A DNA stretch of 64,000 nucleotides from Streptococcus suis (GCF_024509525.1 NZ_JAMWEM010000011.1:1-64000); one strand, 5' to 3'; shown: positions 7,183-17,188, counted from the first letter of the stretch. Notes: generated by a model not told the origin, from the letters alone. Program-made: numbers and translations.

Positions 7183-8643
7183 ATGACACTATTTAAGGAT
7201 GACAGTTTAACCCTGCATACCGACCTTTATCAAATCAACATGATGCAGGTCTATTTTGACCAAAACATCCACAATAAACACGCTGTATTCGAAGTCTATT
7301 TCCGTTCACAACCTTTTAAAAATGGCTACGCTGTATTTGCCGGTTTGGAACGCGTTGTAAACTACCTCAACAATCTCAGCTTTAGCCAGACAGACATTGA
7401 CTATCTGACAGAACTAGGTTATCCGCAGGATTTCCTTGATTACTTGTCCCAATTGGAAATGACTCTCACTGTCCGTTCGGCTAAGGAGGGCGACCTGGTC
7501 TACGCTAACGAACCCATTCTTCAAATCGAAGGACCATTGGCACAATGCCAACTAATCGAAACTGCCCTCTTAAACATCGTCAACTACCAAACCCTAATTG
7601 CTACAAAAGCTCGCCGTATCAAGGCTGTCATTGAAGATGAGCCCTTGATGGAATTTGGCACTCGCCGTGCCCAAGAAATGGATGCTGCTATCTGGGGGAC
7701 TCGAGCAGCCTTTATTGGTGGAGCATCTGCGACTTCCAATGTTCGAGCTGGCAAAATCTTCGGCATCCCTGTCGCTGGTACCCATGCCCACGCCTTGGTT
7801 CAAACATACGGAGATGATTACAAGGCTTTCAAAGCCTACGCTGAAACCCACCATGACTGTGTCTTCCTCGTTGATACCTATGATACGCTTCGTATTGGTG
7901 TTCCAGCAGCCATCAAGGTTGCCAAAGAAATGGGAGATAAGATTAACTTCAAAGGGGTTCGGATTGATTCAGGCGATATGGCCTATATTTCCAAGAAAGT
8001 TCGTCAGCAATTAGATGATGCAGGTTTTACAGATGCGAAGATTTACGCATCTAATGACCTGGATGAAAATACTATCCTCAACCTCAAAATGCAAAAGGCA
8101 AAAATTGATGTCTGGGGAGTTGGTACCAAACTCATCACCGCCTACGACCAGCCTGCCTTGGGCGCTGTCTATAAGATTGTATCCATCGAAGATGAAGATG
8201 GAAATATGCGTGACACCATCAAGCTGTCTTCTAATGCGGAAAAAGTCTCCACTCCTGGTAAGAAACAGGTTTGGCGCATCACTTCCAAAGAAAAAGGGAA
8301 ATCAGAAGGAGACTACATCACCTTTGCGGACACTGACGTCACACAGATGGATAATATCTATATGTTCCATCCAACTTACACCTACATCAATAAAACCATC
8401 GAGAACTTTGATGCACGTCCTCTCCTAGTTCCTATTTTCGAAAAAGGAAAACAGGTCTATGAACTTCCAAGCCTAGCGGAAATTCAAACCTATGCCAATC
8501 AAGAATTTGATAAACTCTGGGATGAATACAAACGCGTGCTCAACCCTCAGCTCTATCCAGTCGACTTGGCACAAGATGTTTGGGATAATAAGATGAACCT
8601 CATCAATCGTATTCGCAAACAAACTCAGACCAAATCCATCTAA
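7183..8643 (+). CDS. pncB: Nicotinate phosphoribosyltransferase
   Basis: A 486-residue cytoplasmic enzyme that couples nicotinate to PRPP, with ATP hydrolysis, giving nicotinate mononucleotide in the NAD salvage route. Family motifs are seen in order: TDLYQINMMQVYF at the N-terminus, EFGTRRAQ near residue 160, GTHAHALVQTYGD near 205, and VRIDSGDMAYISKKVR near 265. Length and motif order match the Firmicute long form. AGGAG lies before ATG 7183. It is followed after 12 bases by nadE, which together with an unlinked nadD would finish NAD. The pairing implies dependence on scavenged niacin. Confidence 0.95.
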   Translation: MTLFKDDSLTLHTDLYQINMMQVYFDQNIHNKHAVFEVYFRSQPFKNGYAVFAGLERVVNYLNNLSFSQTDIDYLTELGYPQDFLDYLSQLEMTLTVRSAKEGDLVYANEPILQIEGPLAQCQLIETALLNIVNYQTLIATKARRIKAVIEDEPLMEFGTRRAQEMDAAIWGTRAAFIGGASATSNVRAGKIFGIPVAGTHAHALVQTYGDDYKAFKAYAETHHDCVFLVDTYDTLRIGVPAAIKVAKEMGDKINFKGVRIDSGDMAYISKKVRQQLDDAGFTDAKIYASNDLDENTILNLKMQKAKIDVWGVGTKLITAYDQPALGAVYKIVSIEDEDGNMRDTIKLSSNAEKVSTPGKKQVWRITSKEKGKSEGDYITFADTDVTQMDNIYMFHPTYTYINKTIENFDARPLLVPIFEKGKQVYELPSLAEIQTYANQEFDKLWDEYKRVLNPQLYPVDLAQDVWDNKMNLINRIRKQTQTKSI

Positions 8644-8655
8644 GAAAGGTATGTT

Positions 8656-9480
8656 ATGACCCTACAGGAAACAATCATCAAAGAATTAGGTGTCAAGCCA
8701 AGCATTGACCCCAAAGAAGAAATCCGTCGCTCCATCGACTTTCTCAAAGACTACCTGAAAAAACACCCATTTTTGAAAACCTATGTCTTGGGAATTTCGG
8801 GTGGACAAGACTCGACCTTGGCTGGTCGTTTGGCCCAGCTGACTATGGAAGAAATGCGGGCGGAAACGGGTGACGATTCTTATCAATTTATCGCTATCCG
8901 CCTACCTTACGGCGTGCAAGCTGACGAGTCCGACGCCCAAGCAGCCCTAGCCTTTATTCAACCAGATGTCAGCTTAACCATCAACATCAAGGAATCAACA
9001 GATGCCATGGTGGCTGCAGTCAATGCAAATGGGCTTGCTATGTCTGATTTTAATAAGGGAAATGCTAAAGCCCGCATGCGCATGATTGCCCAATACGCTA
9101 TCGCTGGGGAACGCAAGGGGGCGGTTATCGGAACCGACCATGCAGCTGAAAATATCACTGGTTTCTTTACCAAGCACGGCGACGGCGGTGCAGATATTCT
9201 CCCCCTCTTCCGCCTCAACAAACGCCAAGGAAAACAGCTTCTAGCTGAACTGGGGGCAGATGAAAAACTCTACCTCAAAGTTCCTACTGCGGACTTGGAA
9301 GAAGACAAGCCAGGTCTGGCTGATGAAGTCGCACTTGGTGTTACCTATAACCAAATCGACGACTATCTCGAAGGCAAAATCATCGATCCTCAAGCCCAAA
9401 CCATTATCGAAGGATGGTGGAACAAAACTGCTCACAAACGCCACCTGCCAATTACTATTTTTGATGACTTTTGGAAATAA
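8656..9480 (+). CDS. nadE: Ammonia-dependent NAD synthetase
   Basis: A 274-residue enzyme that amidates deamido-NAD with ammonia and ATP as the last step of NAD synthesis. The N-type ATP pyrophosphatase loop is [14 protein letters not shown] near residue 45; [19 protein letters not shown] near residue 170 and [16 protein letters not shown] near 215 are the substrate-site segments. No glutaminase domain is attached, so it uses free ammonia. It forms a two-gene operon with pncB and ends in a strong convergent terminator with trpB. Confidence 0.95.
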   Translation: MTLQETIIKELGVKPSIDPKEEIRRSIDFLKDYLKKHPFLKTYVLGISGGQDSTLAGRLAQLTMEEMRAETGDDSYQFIAIRLPYGVQADESDAQAALAFIQPDVSLTINIKESTDAMVAAVNANGLAMSDFNKGNAKARMRMIAQYAIAGERKGAVIGTDHAAENITGFFTKHGDGGADILPLFRLNKRQGKQLLAELGADEKLYLKVPTADLEEDKPGLADEVALGVTYNQIDDYLEGKIIDPQAQTIIEGWWNKTAHKRHLPITIFDDFWK

Positions 9481-9488
9481 ACAAATGT

Positions 9489-9520
9489 CCCCTGACGATA
9501 AGCAACCGTCAGGGGATTTC
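9489..9520. terminator. Bidirectional terminator between nadE and trpB
   Basis: CCCCTGACG (9489-9497) pairs perfectly with CGTCAGGGG (9507-9515), with a T-rich tract to the right. It serves nadE and lies next to the trpB stop codon from the other side. Confidence 0.85.
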
Positions 9521-9522
9521 TT

Positions 9523-10698
9523 TTATCTACTCTCCAAATAATCCGCAATCGCTGCGACATCCTTGTCTCCTCGACCGGATACATTGATAATAATGATTTT
9601 ATCTTTATCTAGTTGTGATGCTAATCGAATAGCTTCTGCAATCGCATGAGAAGATTCAATGGCTGGAAGAATTCCTTCTGTACGACTTAAGGTCAGAAGG
9701 GCATTAACAGCCTCATCATCTGTTGCTGCGACATAATTAACACGACCAGTTTCCTTATAGTGGGCATGTTCTGGTCCAACGCCTGGATAATCCAAGCCTG
9801 CTGAAATGGAATAAACAGGTGCTACTCCACCATTTTCATCAAAAAGGGAGATAGTCTTCATACCATCAACCACACCGACTGTTCCTTTCGTCATGGTCGC
9901 CGCATGCAGTTCTGTATCAACACCTTTACCAGCAGCTTCTACACCGATAAGCTTGACTGACTCATCTGGTAAATATTGAGAAAATGCACCGATGGCATTG
10001 GAACCACCACCCACACAGGCAATAACGTAGTCTGGCAAACGACCTTCTTTTTCTAAAATCTGACGGCGAGATTCTAGACTAATAATCTTTTGAAACTCAT
10101 GGACAATCGTCGGATAGGGATGAGGACCGACTGCTGATCCCAAAACATAGAAGGCATCTAAATCTGCCATCCAAGCACCGAATGCCGCATCAACGGCCTC
10201 TTTCAAGGTTTGAGTTCCATCCGTTACAGCATGAACACGCGCCCCCATCATCTCCATTCGGAAAACATTTAGCCGTTGGCGTTTGACATCTTCAGCCCCC
10301 ATATAGACATCACAGCCTAAGCCAAATCGAGCAGCAACAGCCGCTGTCGCTACCCCGTGTTGACCTGCCCCAGTTTCCGCAATCACACGTGTTTTACCCA
10401 TCCGCTTAGCTAGGAGTATCTGACCCAAGACATTATTGAGTTTGTGGGAACCCAAGTGATTCAAATCTTCCCGTTTAAGATAAATTTTTGCACCACCTAG
10501 TTCTTTTGTCAAGGATTCCGCAAAATACAACGGTGTTTCACGACCTGCATAATCTTTCAGATAAGCTTGGTATTCCGCCAAAAATTCTGGATCATTGCGG
10601 TACTGTTCAAACGTTTCTTCCAACTGATCCAACAAAACCTGAATTTGCTCTGGTACAAAGCTACCACCAAATTGTCCAAAATAACCTTTTTCTGCCAT
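9523..10698 (-). CDS. trpB: Tryptophan synthase beta chain, without trpA
   Basis: A full-length 391-residue PLP enzyme that joins indole and L-serine into L-tryptophan. Key parts are seen: [16 protein letters not shown] with the PLP lysine, [13 protein letters not shown] with the catalytic glutamate, [10 protein letters not shown] for phosphate binding, and GRGDKD near the end. It is the TrpB1 type that normally pairs with TrpA, yet no other trp gene stands beside it in the window. A tryptophan T-box leader precedes it. The likely job is to make tryptophan from scavenged indole, switched on when charged tRNA-Trp runs short. AGAGGAAATC before ATG 10698 supports the start. Confidence 0.95.
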   Translation of the reverse strand: MAEKGYFGQFGGSFVPEQIQVLLDQLEETFEQYRNDPEFLAEYQAYLKDYAGRETPLYFAESLTKELGGAKIYLKREDLNHLGSHKLNNVLGQILLAKRMGKTRVIAETGAGQHGVATAAVAARFGLGCDVYMGAEDVKRQRLNVFRMEMMGARVHAVTDGTQTLKEAVDAAFGAWMADLDAFYVLGSAVGPHPYPTIVHEFQKIISLESRRQILEKEGRLPDYVIACVGGGSNAIGAFSQYLPDESVKLIGVEAAGKGVDTELHAATMTKGTVGVVDGMKTISLFDENGGVAPVYSISAGLDYPGVGPEHAHYKETGRVNYVAATDDEAVNALLTLSRTEGILPAIESSHAIAEAIRLASQLDKDKIIIINVSGRGDKDVAAIADYLESR

Positions 10699-10830
10699 AT
10701 GATTTCCTCTTTCTATTTTCTATTAACAAACTGTGACTGAAATATTGTCTGAGATTGTTTCATTCTTGTTTTACCTAATTGCTACGCCATCGCTTCATAC
10801 TGATTACCTCGCTTTATCTACAAGACAAAT

Positions 10831-11227
10831 GGAAAAGCCCCCGCAGGAAAAAACAACCTGCGAGGGCGTCAATGACACGGTGCCACCTCACTTATGGGAA
10901 TTGTCTAGAATCCTCCCATATCTCATCTCCTCTAACAAGGAGTTGCACTGTAAGGTGTGCCAACCGAACTATCATTGTTTTAAGTTCATTTGTGTGACTG
11001 TTTTGGCTGATTACTCAAAGGAAGCTACAGCAAACAATCATTGTGAATTTAGGGCATTTTAGGACTAGGCAGTCGGGTGAAGGCAGTACTGATGGTACGG
11101 CAAGACCGACTAACGACGTCATAAAATAGACATAAATGCACATCAGCCCATTTCATAAAACTCCGCCACCCGTTTCCAGTACCACAGGCTCCCTGAAGAC
11201 TTCTGCTTTATTACTCCTTCTGATTTA
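10831..11227 (-). ncRNA. Tryptophan T-box riboswitch controlling trpB
   Basis: On the minus strand the conserved T-box core AGGTGGCACCG (10888 down to 10878) lies just ahead of a terminator whose arms are 10857-10867 and 10837-10847, with a T-run to 10831. Stem I closes by pairing 11220-11224 (ATCAG) with 11142-11146 (CTGAT). Just inside the 3' arm the specifier loop reads GAAATGGG, with UGG, the tryptophan codon, at 11150-11148. Uncharged tRNA-Trp should favour the antiterminator and allow trpB transcription. Length and layout are those of a normal T-box. Confidence 0.92.
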
Positions 11228-11232
11228 AAGAG

Positions 11233-11261
11233 ATTATACGGTATCTGCTCAAGATTGTCAA
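11233..11261 (-). promoter_or_regulatory. Promoter of the T-box-trpB transcript
   Basis: Consensus -35 TTGACA (11261-11256) and -10 TATAAT (11238-11233) with a 17-base spacer, the best sigma-A promoter in the window. Strong constitutive initiation fits a gene controlled by attenuation. Confidence 0.93.
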
Positions 11262-11273
11262 TAGATTTTTTGA

Positions 11274-11288
11274 AATTTTCTAAAAAAT
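11274..11288. promoter_or_regulatory. Weak CodY-box-like sequence upstream of the trpB promoter
   Basis: AATTTTCTAAAAAAT differs from the CodY consensus AATTTTCWGAAAATT at two positions and lies 12 bases upstream of the -35. In such AT-rich DNA this could be chance. Confidence 0.3.
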
Positions 11289-11295
11289 CTGAAAA

Positions 11296-11818
11296 CTACT
11301 GTTTCGTCCTTCCTTGACAGAATCTACACCACATTTTATAGGTTGTATAAGCCAACACACCGCCTAATGTATTGGTCCAGAGATCATCCACTTCAAAGAC
11401 CCGACCAGCATCGAACAGGAGGTCCAACAGAAGCTGGGTGCACTCGATGAAGACTGATAAAAAAGCTATATCGGATAACTGCTCGAAGGCTCTGCCATTT
11501 TTCAAAAAGAAATACCAGGGCTAGAACAAGGGGATAAAGTAAAAAAATATTACTCAGGTTCTGCAAAAAGACCAACCATACATCATAGAAACTATCAAGC
11601 TGGTCACCATTGACAACGGTGTTGAATGGGGTTGGCAAGAGGTATAGGCGACCAATTCGGACGATACCGGGCGTTTCAAATTGTTTGTACTGGGGATACC
11701 AGGACTGTGGGAGGAAGCACATCAATACGATAGCTAGGGCATAAACCCCAGCTAATCCTTTGATAATTCTTCTTCCTAAAGGTGTTAGTTCCCCATCTGC
11801 TTGAAAGAGATACCTCAT
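11296..11818 (-). pseudogene. VanZ-family membrane protein, frameshifted at an A6/T6 run
   Basis: The N-terminal part (from ATG 11818, [15 protein letters not shown]) runs through three hydrophobic segments. Then the frame goes out of phase, while the family's C-terminal signature (IECTQLLLD, GRVFEVDDLWTNTLGG) continues in another frame to about 11296. The change maps to the six-T run on the coding strand (A6 at 11459-11464 on the plus strand). Removing one T joins the two parts into a VanZ protein of about 172 residues. It overlaps the rlmN stop codon as ATGA, so it is translationally coupled. VanZ proteins are membrane proteins linked to teicoplanin or lipoglycopeptide tolerance in some species. 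A slippage-based switch or a sequencing error are the alternatives to a dead gene. Confidence 0.8.
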
Positions 11819-12927
11819 GCCTTGATTCCTGCTTTAGCCTTTGCAGCTGCTATACGAGCTTTCGCTCGCTCCCTATCTTTTTTAAGCGTATTGGAACGCA
11901 ACTGACCACAAGCCGCATCGATATCTGTACCATGTTCCTGGCGCACGACACAGTTAACCCCATTTTTCTTTAAGACATCAAAGAAAGCCAAGGTCCGTTC
12001 TTTAGTTGAACGGCTGTACTGATCGTGCTCACTAACAGGGTTGTAAGGAATCAGGTTGATATAAGACAATTTACGGATGTTCTTGGTCAAATCTGCCAAT
12101 TCCTGAGCCTGCTCGACTCCATCATTGACCTCATTAAGCATGATGTACTCGAAGGTCACACGACGATTGGTCACCTGGATATAGTCCTCGATCGCTTCAA
12201 ACAAGACTTCGATTGGGTAACGGCGGTTAATCCGCATGATGCTTGAACGAAGGTCGTTATTGGGTGCATGCAGAGAAACAGCCAGATTAACCTGCACTCC
12301 CTCGCGCGCAAATTCACGAATTTTTGGAGCCAAACCAGAGGTAGAGACAGTAATATGACGTGCTCCGATTGCCAAGCCTTTATCATCATTGACAACCCGT
12401 AGGAAGCTCATGACATTGTCATAGTTATCCAGTGGCTCACCGATACCCATAACCACGATATGGCTAACTCGTTCATTTTTCTGACGCTCATCGAAATACT
12501 TCTGCACCAGCATAATTTGCGCTACAATCTCGCCACTATTTAAATCACGCTGTTTTGGAATAAGGCCTGACGCGCAGAAGGTACAGCCAATGTTACAACC
12601 AACTTGTGTCGTCACACAGACTGACAAGCCATAATGCTGGCGCATCAGAACAGTTTCAATCAACATTCCATCTGGCAGTTCAAACAGATATTTCACCGTT
12701 CCATCTTTTGATTCTTGTACAATCCGTTGCTTGAGCGGATTTAGAACAAACTGCCTATTTAGTTTGTCGATTAAAGTTTTAGGAAGGTTCGTCATCTCTT
12801 CAAAACTTTGGACACGAGAACGGTAAAGCCATTCCCAGATTTGTGTGGCGCGAAATTTCTTCTCACCTTGCTCCAAAGTCCAATGAACCAATTCTTCTCG
12901 ACTAAAGCTATAAATAGATGTTTTCAT
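11815..12927 (-). CDS. rlmN: Dual-specificity RNA methyltransferase RlmN
   Basis: A 370-residue radical-SAM enzyme that methylates C2 of A2503 in 23S rRNA and A37 of some tRNAs. The iron-sulfur motif is [11 protein letters not shown] near residue 110 (CxxxCxxC). The two catalytic cysteines fit QVGCN and [17 protein letters not shown] near the C-terminus. An upstream extension of the frame to 12999 is ignored because AGGAG stands five bases before ATG 12927 (MKTSIYSFS). It lies eight bases after yutD and overlaps the vanZ start, so the three form one operon. Confidence 0.95.
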   Translation of the reverse strand: MKTSIYSFSREELVHWTLEQGEKKFRATQIWEWLYRSRVQSFEEMTNLPKTLIDKLNRQFVLNPLKQRIVQESKDGTVKYLFELPDGMLIETVLMRQHYGLSVCVTTQVGCNIGCTFCASGLIPKQRDLNSGEIVAQIMLVQKYFDERQKNERVSHIVVMGIGEPLDNYDNVMSFLRVVNDDKGLAIGARHITVSTSGLAPKIREFAREGVQVNLAVSLHAPNNDLRSSIMRINRRYPIEVLFEAIEDYIQVTNRRVTFEYIMLNEVNDGVEQAQELADLTKNIRKLSYINLIPYNPVSEHDQYSRSTKERTLAFFDVLKKNGVNCVVRQEHGTDIDAACGQLRSNTLKKDRERAKARIAAAKAKAGIKA

Positions 12928-12934
12928 ATTTCTC

Positions 12935-13558
12935 CTATTTCTGACGAATGATAAAGCTACGCTTAGTTTCTGCAGCCTGGTCTTTCTTATGTCTACCATC
13001 CAACTGCTTTTTTCCCTTATCCCGCGATTTGACCGAAGACTTATCTGCCTTATCCTGTTTTATAGTAAAGCGATTTGACTTCTGAGACTGCTTCTTACTC
13101 TTATCCTTGCTCGATTGGGGTTGTGCAGTGATTTTGTGTTCCTGACCTCGGTTGCGATTGCGGTTTCTACGACGACGTGGTTGTCTTTCTTCAGGCTCTT
13201 CTATCAGTTCCTGTGGGTTGGGATTTTCTAATACAAAGTAGGCACAGCCAAAACTGCAAAACTCAATCAGGTAATCCTCTAGACGACTGATTTTTAAATC
13301 TGACCGAACAGCCTTTTCATCCTCGTAAAAGCCCTTGAGACGCAACTGCTCATTACTCCAATCTCCGACTATATAGTCAAATTTTAGCATGATTGGGGAA
13401 AAGCGTTGCCCAAAGACAGTCTGGTCAAAGGCTTCCTTGTAGTTTTCTACTAAGTCTAATTCGATATTTTCTGCCACAACCTTATTTCCAACACGGGCAA
13501 AACTAGGCCCTGGAAATTTATTATAATTATATAATTCTGGAGAAATTTCTTTCTTCAT
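12935..13558 (-). CDS. yutD: YutD-family protein (DUF1027) with a long basic tail
   Basis: The first 115 residues are the compact YutD domain, including [34 protein letters not shown] and [19 protein letters not shown]. The role of YutD is not established. From about residue 125 the protein becomes low-complexity and strongly basic ([14 protein letters not shown], then Lys/Ser/Gln-rich), typical of a disordered RNA- or ribosome-contacting tail. At 207 residues it is about twice the length of the core domain. It is first in an operon with rlmN and vanZ, which fits a ribosome-linked role by context only. Confidence 0.85.
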   Translation of the reverse strand: MKKEISPELYNYNKFPGPSFARVGNKVVAENIELDLVENYKEAFDQTVFGQRFSPIMLKFDYIVGDWSNEQLRLKGFYEDEKAVRSDLKISRLEDYLIEFCSFGCAYFVLENPNPQELIEEPEERQPRRRRNRNRNRGQEHKITAQPQSSKDKSKKQSQKSNRFTIKQDKADKSSVKSRDKGKKQLDGRHKKDQAAETKRSFIIRQK

Positions 13559-13590
13559 ATCTCCTCCTGCTCTTTGCTATCAATCTATTT

Positions 13591-13621
13591 ATTATACCAT
13601 GCTTTTTCATCATTTTCACAA
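13591..13621 (-). promoter_or_regulatory. Promoter of yutD-rlmN-vanZ
   Basis: TGGTATAAT gives an extended, perfect -10 (13596-13591), with a weak -35 TTGTGA (13621-13616) at the long spacing of 19. Confidence 0.7.
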
Positions 13622-13638
13622 CACTTAGTCTATCAAAG

Positions 13639-13653
13639 AAATTTCTGATAATT
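13639..13653. promoter_or_regulatory. CodY-box-like site upstream of the yutD operon
   Basis: AAATTTCTGATAATT differs from the CodY consensus AATTTTCWGAAAATT at two positions. It lies 17 bases upstream of the -35 and close to the 3' end of the SNF2 gene. Confidence 0.4.
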
Positions 13654-13671
13654 ATCATTTTATTGAAAAAG

Positions 13672-16600
13672 CTACTTGATTCCCAAAATAGCACGTATTT
13701 CCTCTGCTGTCATGCTAGCTCTCATTGAACCACCGTCCAGTAAGTCGCTAACTAAATGACGCTTAGACTCTTGTAATTCCAGAATCTTTTCTTCTATAGA
13801 GCCACGAGTAATCAAACGATAGCATTCTACTTTCTCAGTCTGGCCCATACGGTGAGCGCGACTGATGGCTTGCGATTCAACAGCTGGGTTCCACCAAAGG
13901 TCTACCAGAACCACCGTATCTGCTCCTGTTAAATTAAGTCCCACTCCACCAGCTTTCAAAGAAATAAGAAAAGCATCTCGACTACCTGCATTGAAAGCTT
14001 GAGTCATCTCTTGTCGTTGCTGGGCTGGAGTAGATCCCGTCAACATATAGCTCGATAAGCCAAGAATTTCCATCTCTCTTTCAATAATCGTTAACATCTG
14101 CCGAAATTGTGAAAAGATTAATACCCGATGATTCTCCTCCTTCAATCGTAGCAACAATTCTCTCAAGCTAGCAAGTTTCCCACTATCCCCCTCATAACCC
14201 TCTATGAAAAGCTGAGGAGTGTCACAAATCTGACGTAGGCGCGTAATACCTGCTAAAATTTCAATCTGATTATCCGCTAGATCCTTATCACTGGCTCCAG
14301 AAAAACGAGAGCGCATCTGTTGTAACTGCGCCAAATAGATAGCTTTTTGCTCATCAGTCAATTCGTTCAACAAGACCATCTCTGTTAAGTCAGGTAACTC
14401 CTGCAATACATCTTCTTTTCTACGCCGCAGAACAAACGGCTTTATAATTCTAGCAATATCTGATGCAGGCAATTTCATATACTCTCCCTGACTAGGCAAG
14501 AGACCTGGCAATACTATTTGAAAAATTGACCACAACTCCGCTTGGTGATTCTCAATTGGTGTCCCAGATAGGGCAAAACAAGTCTTCACTTCGAACTGTC
14601 TCAGCAACTGAGCAATCTTTGTCTGAGAGTTTTTCATAATCTGAGCTTCATCTAAGATTAAATAATCTATGGTCTTTTGCTTATAGAGTTCTACATCTTG
14701 TCGAAAAGAGGCATAGCTCGTTACCAATACTTGATGCCCCGAGGCAAGTTGCTCTGCTCTTTTTTCCTTTGGTCCATATATTACCCCCACATCCAGTTGT
14801 GGAGCGAACCGTCTACATTCATCTTTCCAGTTATAGATTAAACTAGAAGGAGCTAGTACCAACACTTGATCTCCTGGTTTTAAATGACCAGACAAAAAAG
14901 CAATAGCCTGTAGTGTCTTACCGAGTCCCATCTCATCTGCTAAAACACCCCCGAAACCATAATGATTCAGCATACTCAACCACCTGACACCAACCTGTTG
15001 ATAATCCCGTAGAGTAACTGTCAAATCAAGGGCAGGCATCGGAAAATCTTCTGGCCGCGCCAAGTCTCGTGCCATTTTCATAAAATCTTTCGAAAGAGTG
15101 ACCTGTTCATCTGTCGCAAAAAAATCTGCTAACTGATAAGTAGCGAGTGAATGAAGGGATATCTGCCCTTTTTGTCCAAATCGAGCCCGTAGGCGTCGTA
15201 AGGTCTGGCTAATTTTCCTTGTTTCCTCGTCAAATACAAGCAAACGTCCTGATTGACTAGCAAAATGCGTTGCATCGTTCCACAGAGCTTCCAAAGCCTG
15301 ATTAATCTCCTCCTGCTCAATACCGTCAAAGGCAAAGGAAATTTCTAGCAAGTTTCCTTTACTATCAATAGAGAGAGCTGGTTTCTTTCTAACAAATAAC
15401 GCTTCTAAATCTGTTGTTAAAATGGTCGTCCCTAAAGCTTCAAATACAGGCAAGCTGTAAACAAAGAAACGATAGAAGTCGTCCCCATTCTCCACAGACT
15501 TCATTGCTCTAAATTCTCCTGAAAATCCCTGCTGAGCCATGGTGTCAAAAATCTGTTCTAAATGGCCACTATGCACTGAGAAGGGCAGCGCTTGTAAATC
15601 GCCTTGATGTTGCACCAAGCGATTCGCAAAACGAAGACTAAGATCCAACAAAATGTTATTATCTTTATCCAAAGAAAAGTGGAACTCAGGTTTGAAATCT
15701 TGAATCCGAAATTTTCTAGGAGCTTTGACGCTACCCATTGTCTGAAAATCCAACAAACTCAAGGCTAGCCTGTTTTGGTCTTGAAAATCTACCTGCACTT
15801 TTCTCACCCCTGACTCTGTCGGAACGATACTGCGCATGGTTGCAAGCATATGGGCTTGTTTACGATCCGCATGGTATAACCGATTCTCTAGCAACAGATA
15901 CGAACCATCTAACAACTCTTTTGCTGTCGCCTCATGGATAATGAGCTCTATCATCTTGGTCCTAACCTCAACCTCAAAAGCAAATAAAGCCGACTCTGCA
16001 TCTAAAGGTAGAACCCGCAAGTCCGTAAAGGTCCGCATTTGATGATTGAATGCAAAATCAGACAAACCTCGCAACAATTCTAGCCCTTCTTCAAAACTAG
16101 CCAAAGGTAGACGTAAATGGCGTCCGAAACCAGTTAGGATTTCACTGTCAATTACAGGTTTGCTGGGAACCAATCTCCACAAGAAAGCAATCAAATCCTG
16201 ACTAGCTAAATCAAACTGTTCCAGAGAAATTTGCTCATAGTAATTTTTTCCAAGCTGGTACTTTCCTCGCTCCCTAACGACCTTCAAAAAAGCTCCTATA
16301 TCTTTTATGATATAGGTCCGATGATCAGGGAAGCGACCAATTTTCAATGTCCAATCAATGTTGCGGTCATAAGGCAAGATTTGTCCTTCAACAGCTAACT
16401 GATAGCGAGGTGCTTCACCTGCTTGGAACAGTATGTCATCTAAAAATAAGCCACCCAAATAAGTTCTACGAATCAATTCTTCATGTTGTTGCCCTTTTTC
16501 TTGTAAAGAATCCGCAAGATGTCGGCCTTCCTTATCATTTTTTAAAAAATACTCCGTGGCAGCTAAATGCTGACAGTAGCCCTTACTTTGAAATAACTGG

Positions 16601-16761
16601 CAACTACACTGTAAATCGCTATCTGCATCGCCGTAAGTAAAGCGCTCACCAGCAATATCCAGCACCATCTTTCCATTCTCACTATGAAGAACAGTTAGTT
16701 TTCCAGCCTCGTACAAATCAATTCCTTCTTGGCGAATCCGCCCTGGCATCATGCGACCCAT
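13672..16761 (-). CDS. SNF2-family DNA-dependent ATPase with SWIM zinc finger
   Basis: A 1029-residue Swi2/Snf2-type translocase. Residues about 48-72 form a SWIM zinc finger (CSCQLFQSKGYCQHL). A long region of bacterial SNF2-associated type follows. The motor starts near residue 580, with Walker A LADEMGLGKTLQA, motif II LILDEAQ, LSGTPIENH and FVLRRRKEDV. The C-terminal lobe has GGVGLNLTGADTVVLVDLWWNP and RAHRMGQ. Such bacterial proteins remodel protein-DNA or RNA polymerase complexes; the exact role is open. It has its own extended -10 promoter (CTATAAT context at 16815-16810) and a ribosome binding site AGAGGT. It appears intact and stands alone. Confidence 0.9.
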   Translation of the reverse strand: MGRMMPGRIRQEGIDLYEAGKLTVLHSENGKMVLDIAGERFTYGDADSDLQCSCQLFQSKGYCQHLAATEYFLKNDKEGRHLADSLQEKGQQHEELIRRTYLGGLFLDDILFQAGEAPRYQLAVEGQILPYDRNIDWTLKIGRFPDHRTYIIKDIGAFLKVVRERGKYQLGKNYYEQISLEQFDLASQDLIAFLWRLVPSKPVIDSEILTGFGRHLRLPLASFEEGLELLRGLSDFAFNHQMRTFTDLRVLPLDAESALFAFEVEVRTKMIELIIHEATAKELLDGSYLLLENRLYHADRKQAHMLATMRSIVPTESGVRKVQVDFQDQNRLALSLLDFQTMGSVKAPRKFRIQDFKPEFHFSLDKDNNILLDLSLRFANRLVQHQGDLQALPFSVHSGHLEQIFDTMAQQGFSGEFRAMKSVENGDDFYRFFVYSLPVFEALGTTILTTDLEALFVRKKPALSIDSKGNLLEISFAFDGIEQEEINQALEALWNDATHFASQSGRLLVFDEETRKISQTLRRLRARFGQKGQISLHSLATYQLADFFATDEQVTLSKDFMKMARDLARPEDFPMPALDLTVTLRDYQQVGVRWLSMLNHYGFGGVLADEMGLGKTLQAIAFLSGHLKPGDQVLVLAPSSLIYNWKDECRRFAPQLDVGVIYGPKEKRAEQLASGHQVLVTSYASFRQDVELYKQKTIDYLILDEAQIMKNSQTKIAQLLRQFEVKTCFALSGTPIENHQAELWSIFQIVLPGLLPSQGEYMKLPASDIARIIKPFVLRRRKEDVLQELPDLTEMVLLNELTDEQKAIYLAQLQQMRSRFSGASDKDLADNQIEILAGITRLRQICDTPQLFIEGYEGDSGKLASLRELLLRLKEENHRVLIFSQFRQMLTIIEREMEILGLSSYMLTGSTPAQQRQEMTQAFNAGSRDAFLISLKAGGVGLNLTGADTVVLVDLWWNPAVESQAISRAHRMGQTEKVECYRLITRGSIEEKILELQESKRHLVSDLLDGGSMRASMTAEEIRAILGIK

Positions 16762-16809
16762 AGTAATACCTCTTTTGACCTAGCACAATCTCTAAAATAT
16801 TATCTTTTC

Positions 16810-16818
16810 ATTATAGCA
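16810..16818 (-). promoter_or_regulatory. Extended -10 promoter of the SNF2 gene
   Basis: TGCTATAAT on the minus strand, about 48 bases before the start codon, with no convincing -35. Confidence 0.55.
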
Positions 16819-16850
16819 TATTTCAAGTGATAATTCTTTGCCTAGGCATC

Positions 16851-16876
16851 AAAAAAACACCAGTCAATCACTGATG
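16851..16876 (-). terminator. Terminator of the two small membrane-protein genes
   Basis: On the minus strand CATCAGT pairs with ACTGGTG (16876-16870 with 16864-16858, one T-G pair) and runs into seven T's. It overlaps the last codons of the 107-aa gene. Confidence 0.75.
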
Positions 16877-17187
16877 TTCCTAGAAATCATTTTATAATAT
16901 TTTGTCACTTGCCACATTTTCTTCACAAAACCAGGTGTTTTAAAGAGCCAAAATAGTAGAATAGGCGTGAAGAGGAGAGCTATAACAAGTTTATCCCAGC
17001 CCTTGCCATCCAGAAACATCCAGAGGAAAACTGCTGAAACAAAACCAAGCAAGCCAAGCATCAAGAAGTTGATTAGAAGCCCCAACCAGCCCAGCCAGTA
17101 GCGAATTCCAAAGGGAGGGTGTTTCTTTTCATCGAAGTCTGCTAGACCAGTCAAAAACTCAACTAGCAACTCACCAAAAAATTCCAT
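16864..17187 (-). CDS. Small membrane protein, 107 aa, paralogue of its neighbour
   Basis: Two hydrophobic segments (about residues 28-55 and 62-85) with a conserved lead-in KHPPFGIRYWLGWLG. The gene upstream shows the same pattern (KQCKPFGLCYWLSLLA), so the two come from a duplication. The function is unknown. It starts one base after the neighbour's stop codon, so they are co-transcribed and probably act together. No catalytic motif. It ends in a terminator. Confidence 0.7.
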   Translation of the reverse strand: MEFFGELLVEFLTGLADFDEKKHPPFGIRYWLGWLGLLINFLMLGLLGFVSAVFLWMFLDGKGWDKLVIALLFTPILLFWLFKTPGFVKKMWQVTKYYKMISRNISD

Positions 17188-17188
17188 A

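Noticed and set aside
7655..8428. Two overlapping-frame ORFs inside pncB
   Set aside because: They lie out of frame in a conserved enzyme gene and show no protein features of their own.
10733..11062. Plus-strand ORF of 109 aa upstream of trpB
   Set aside because: It lies wholly within the tryptophan T-box leader on the other strand and has no ribosome binding site or protein-like composition.
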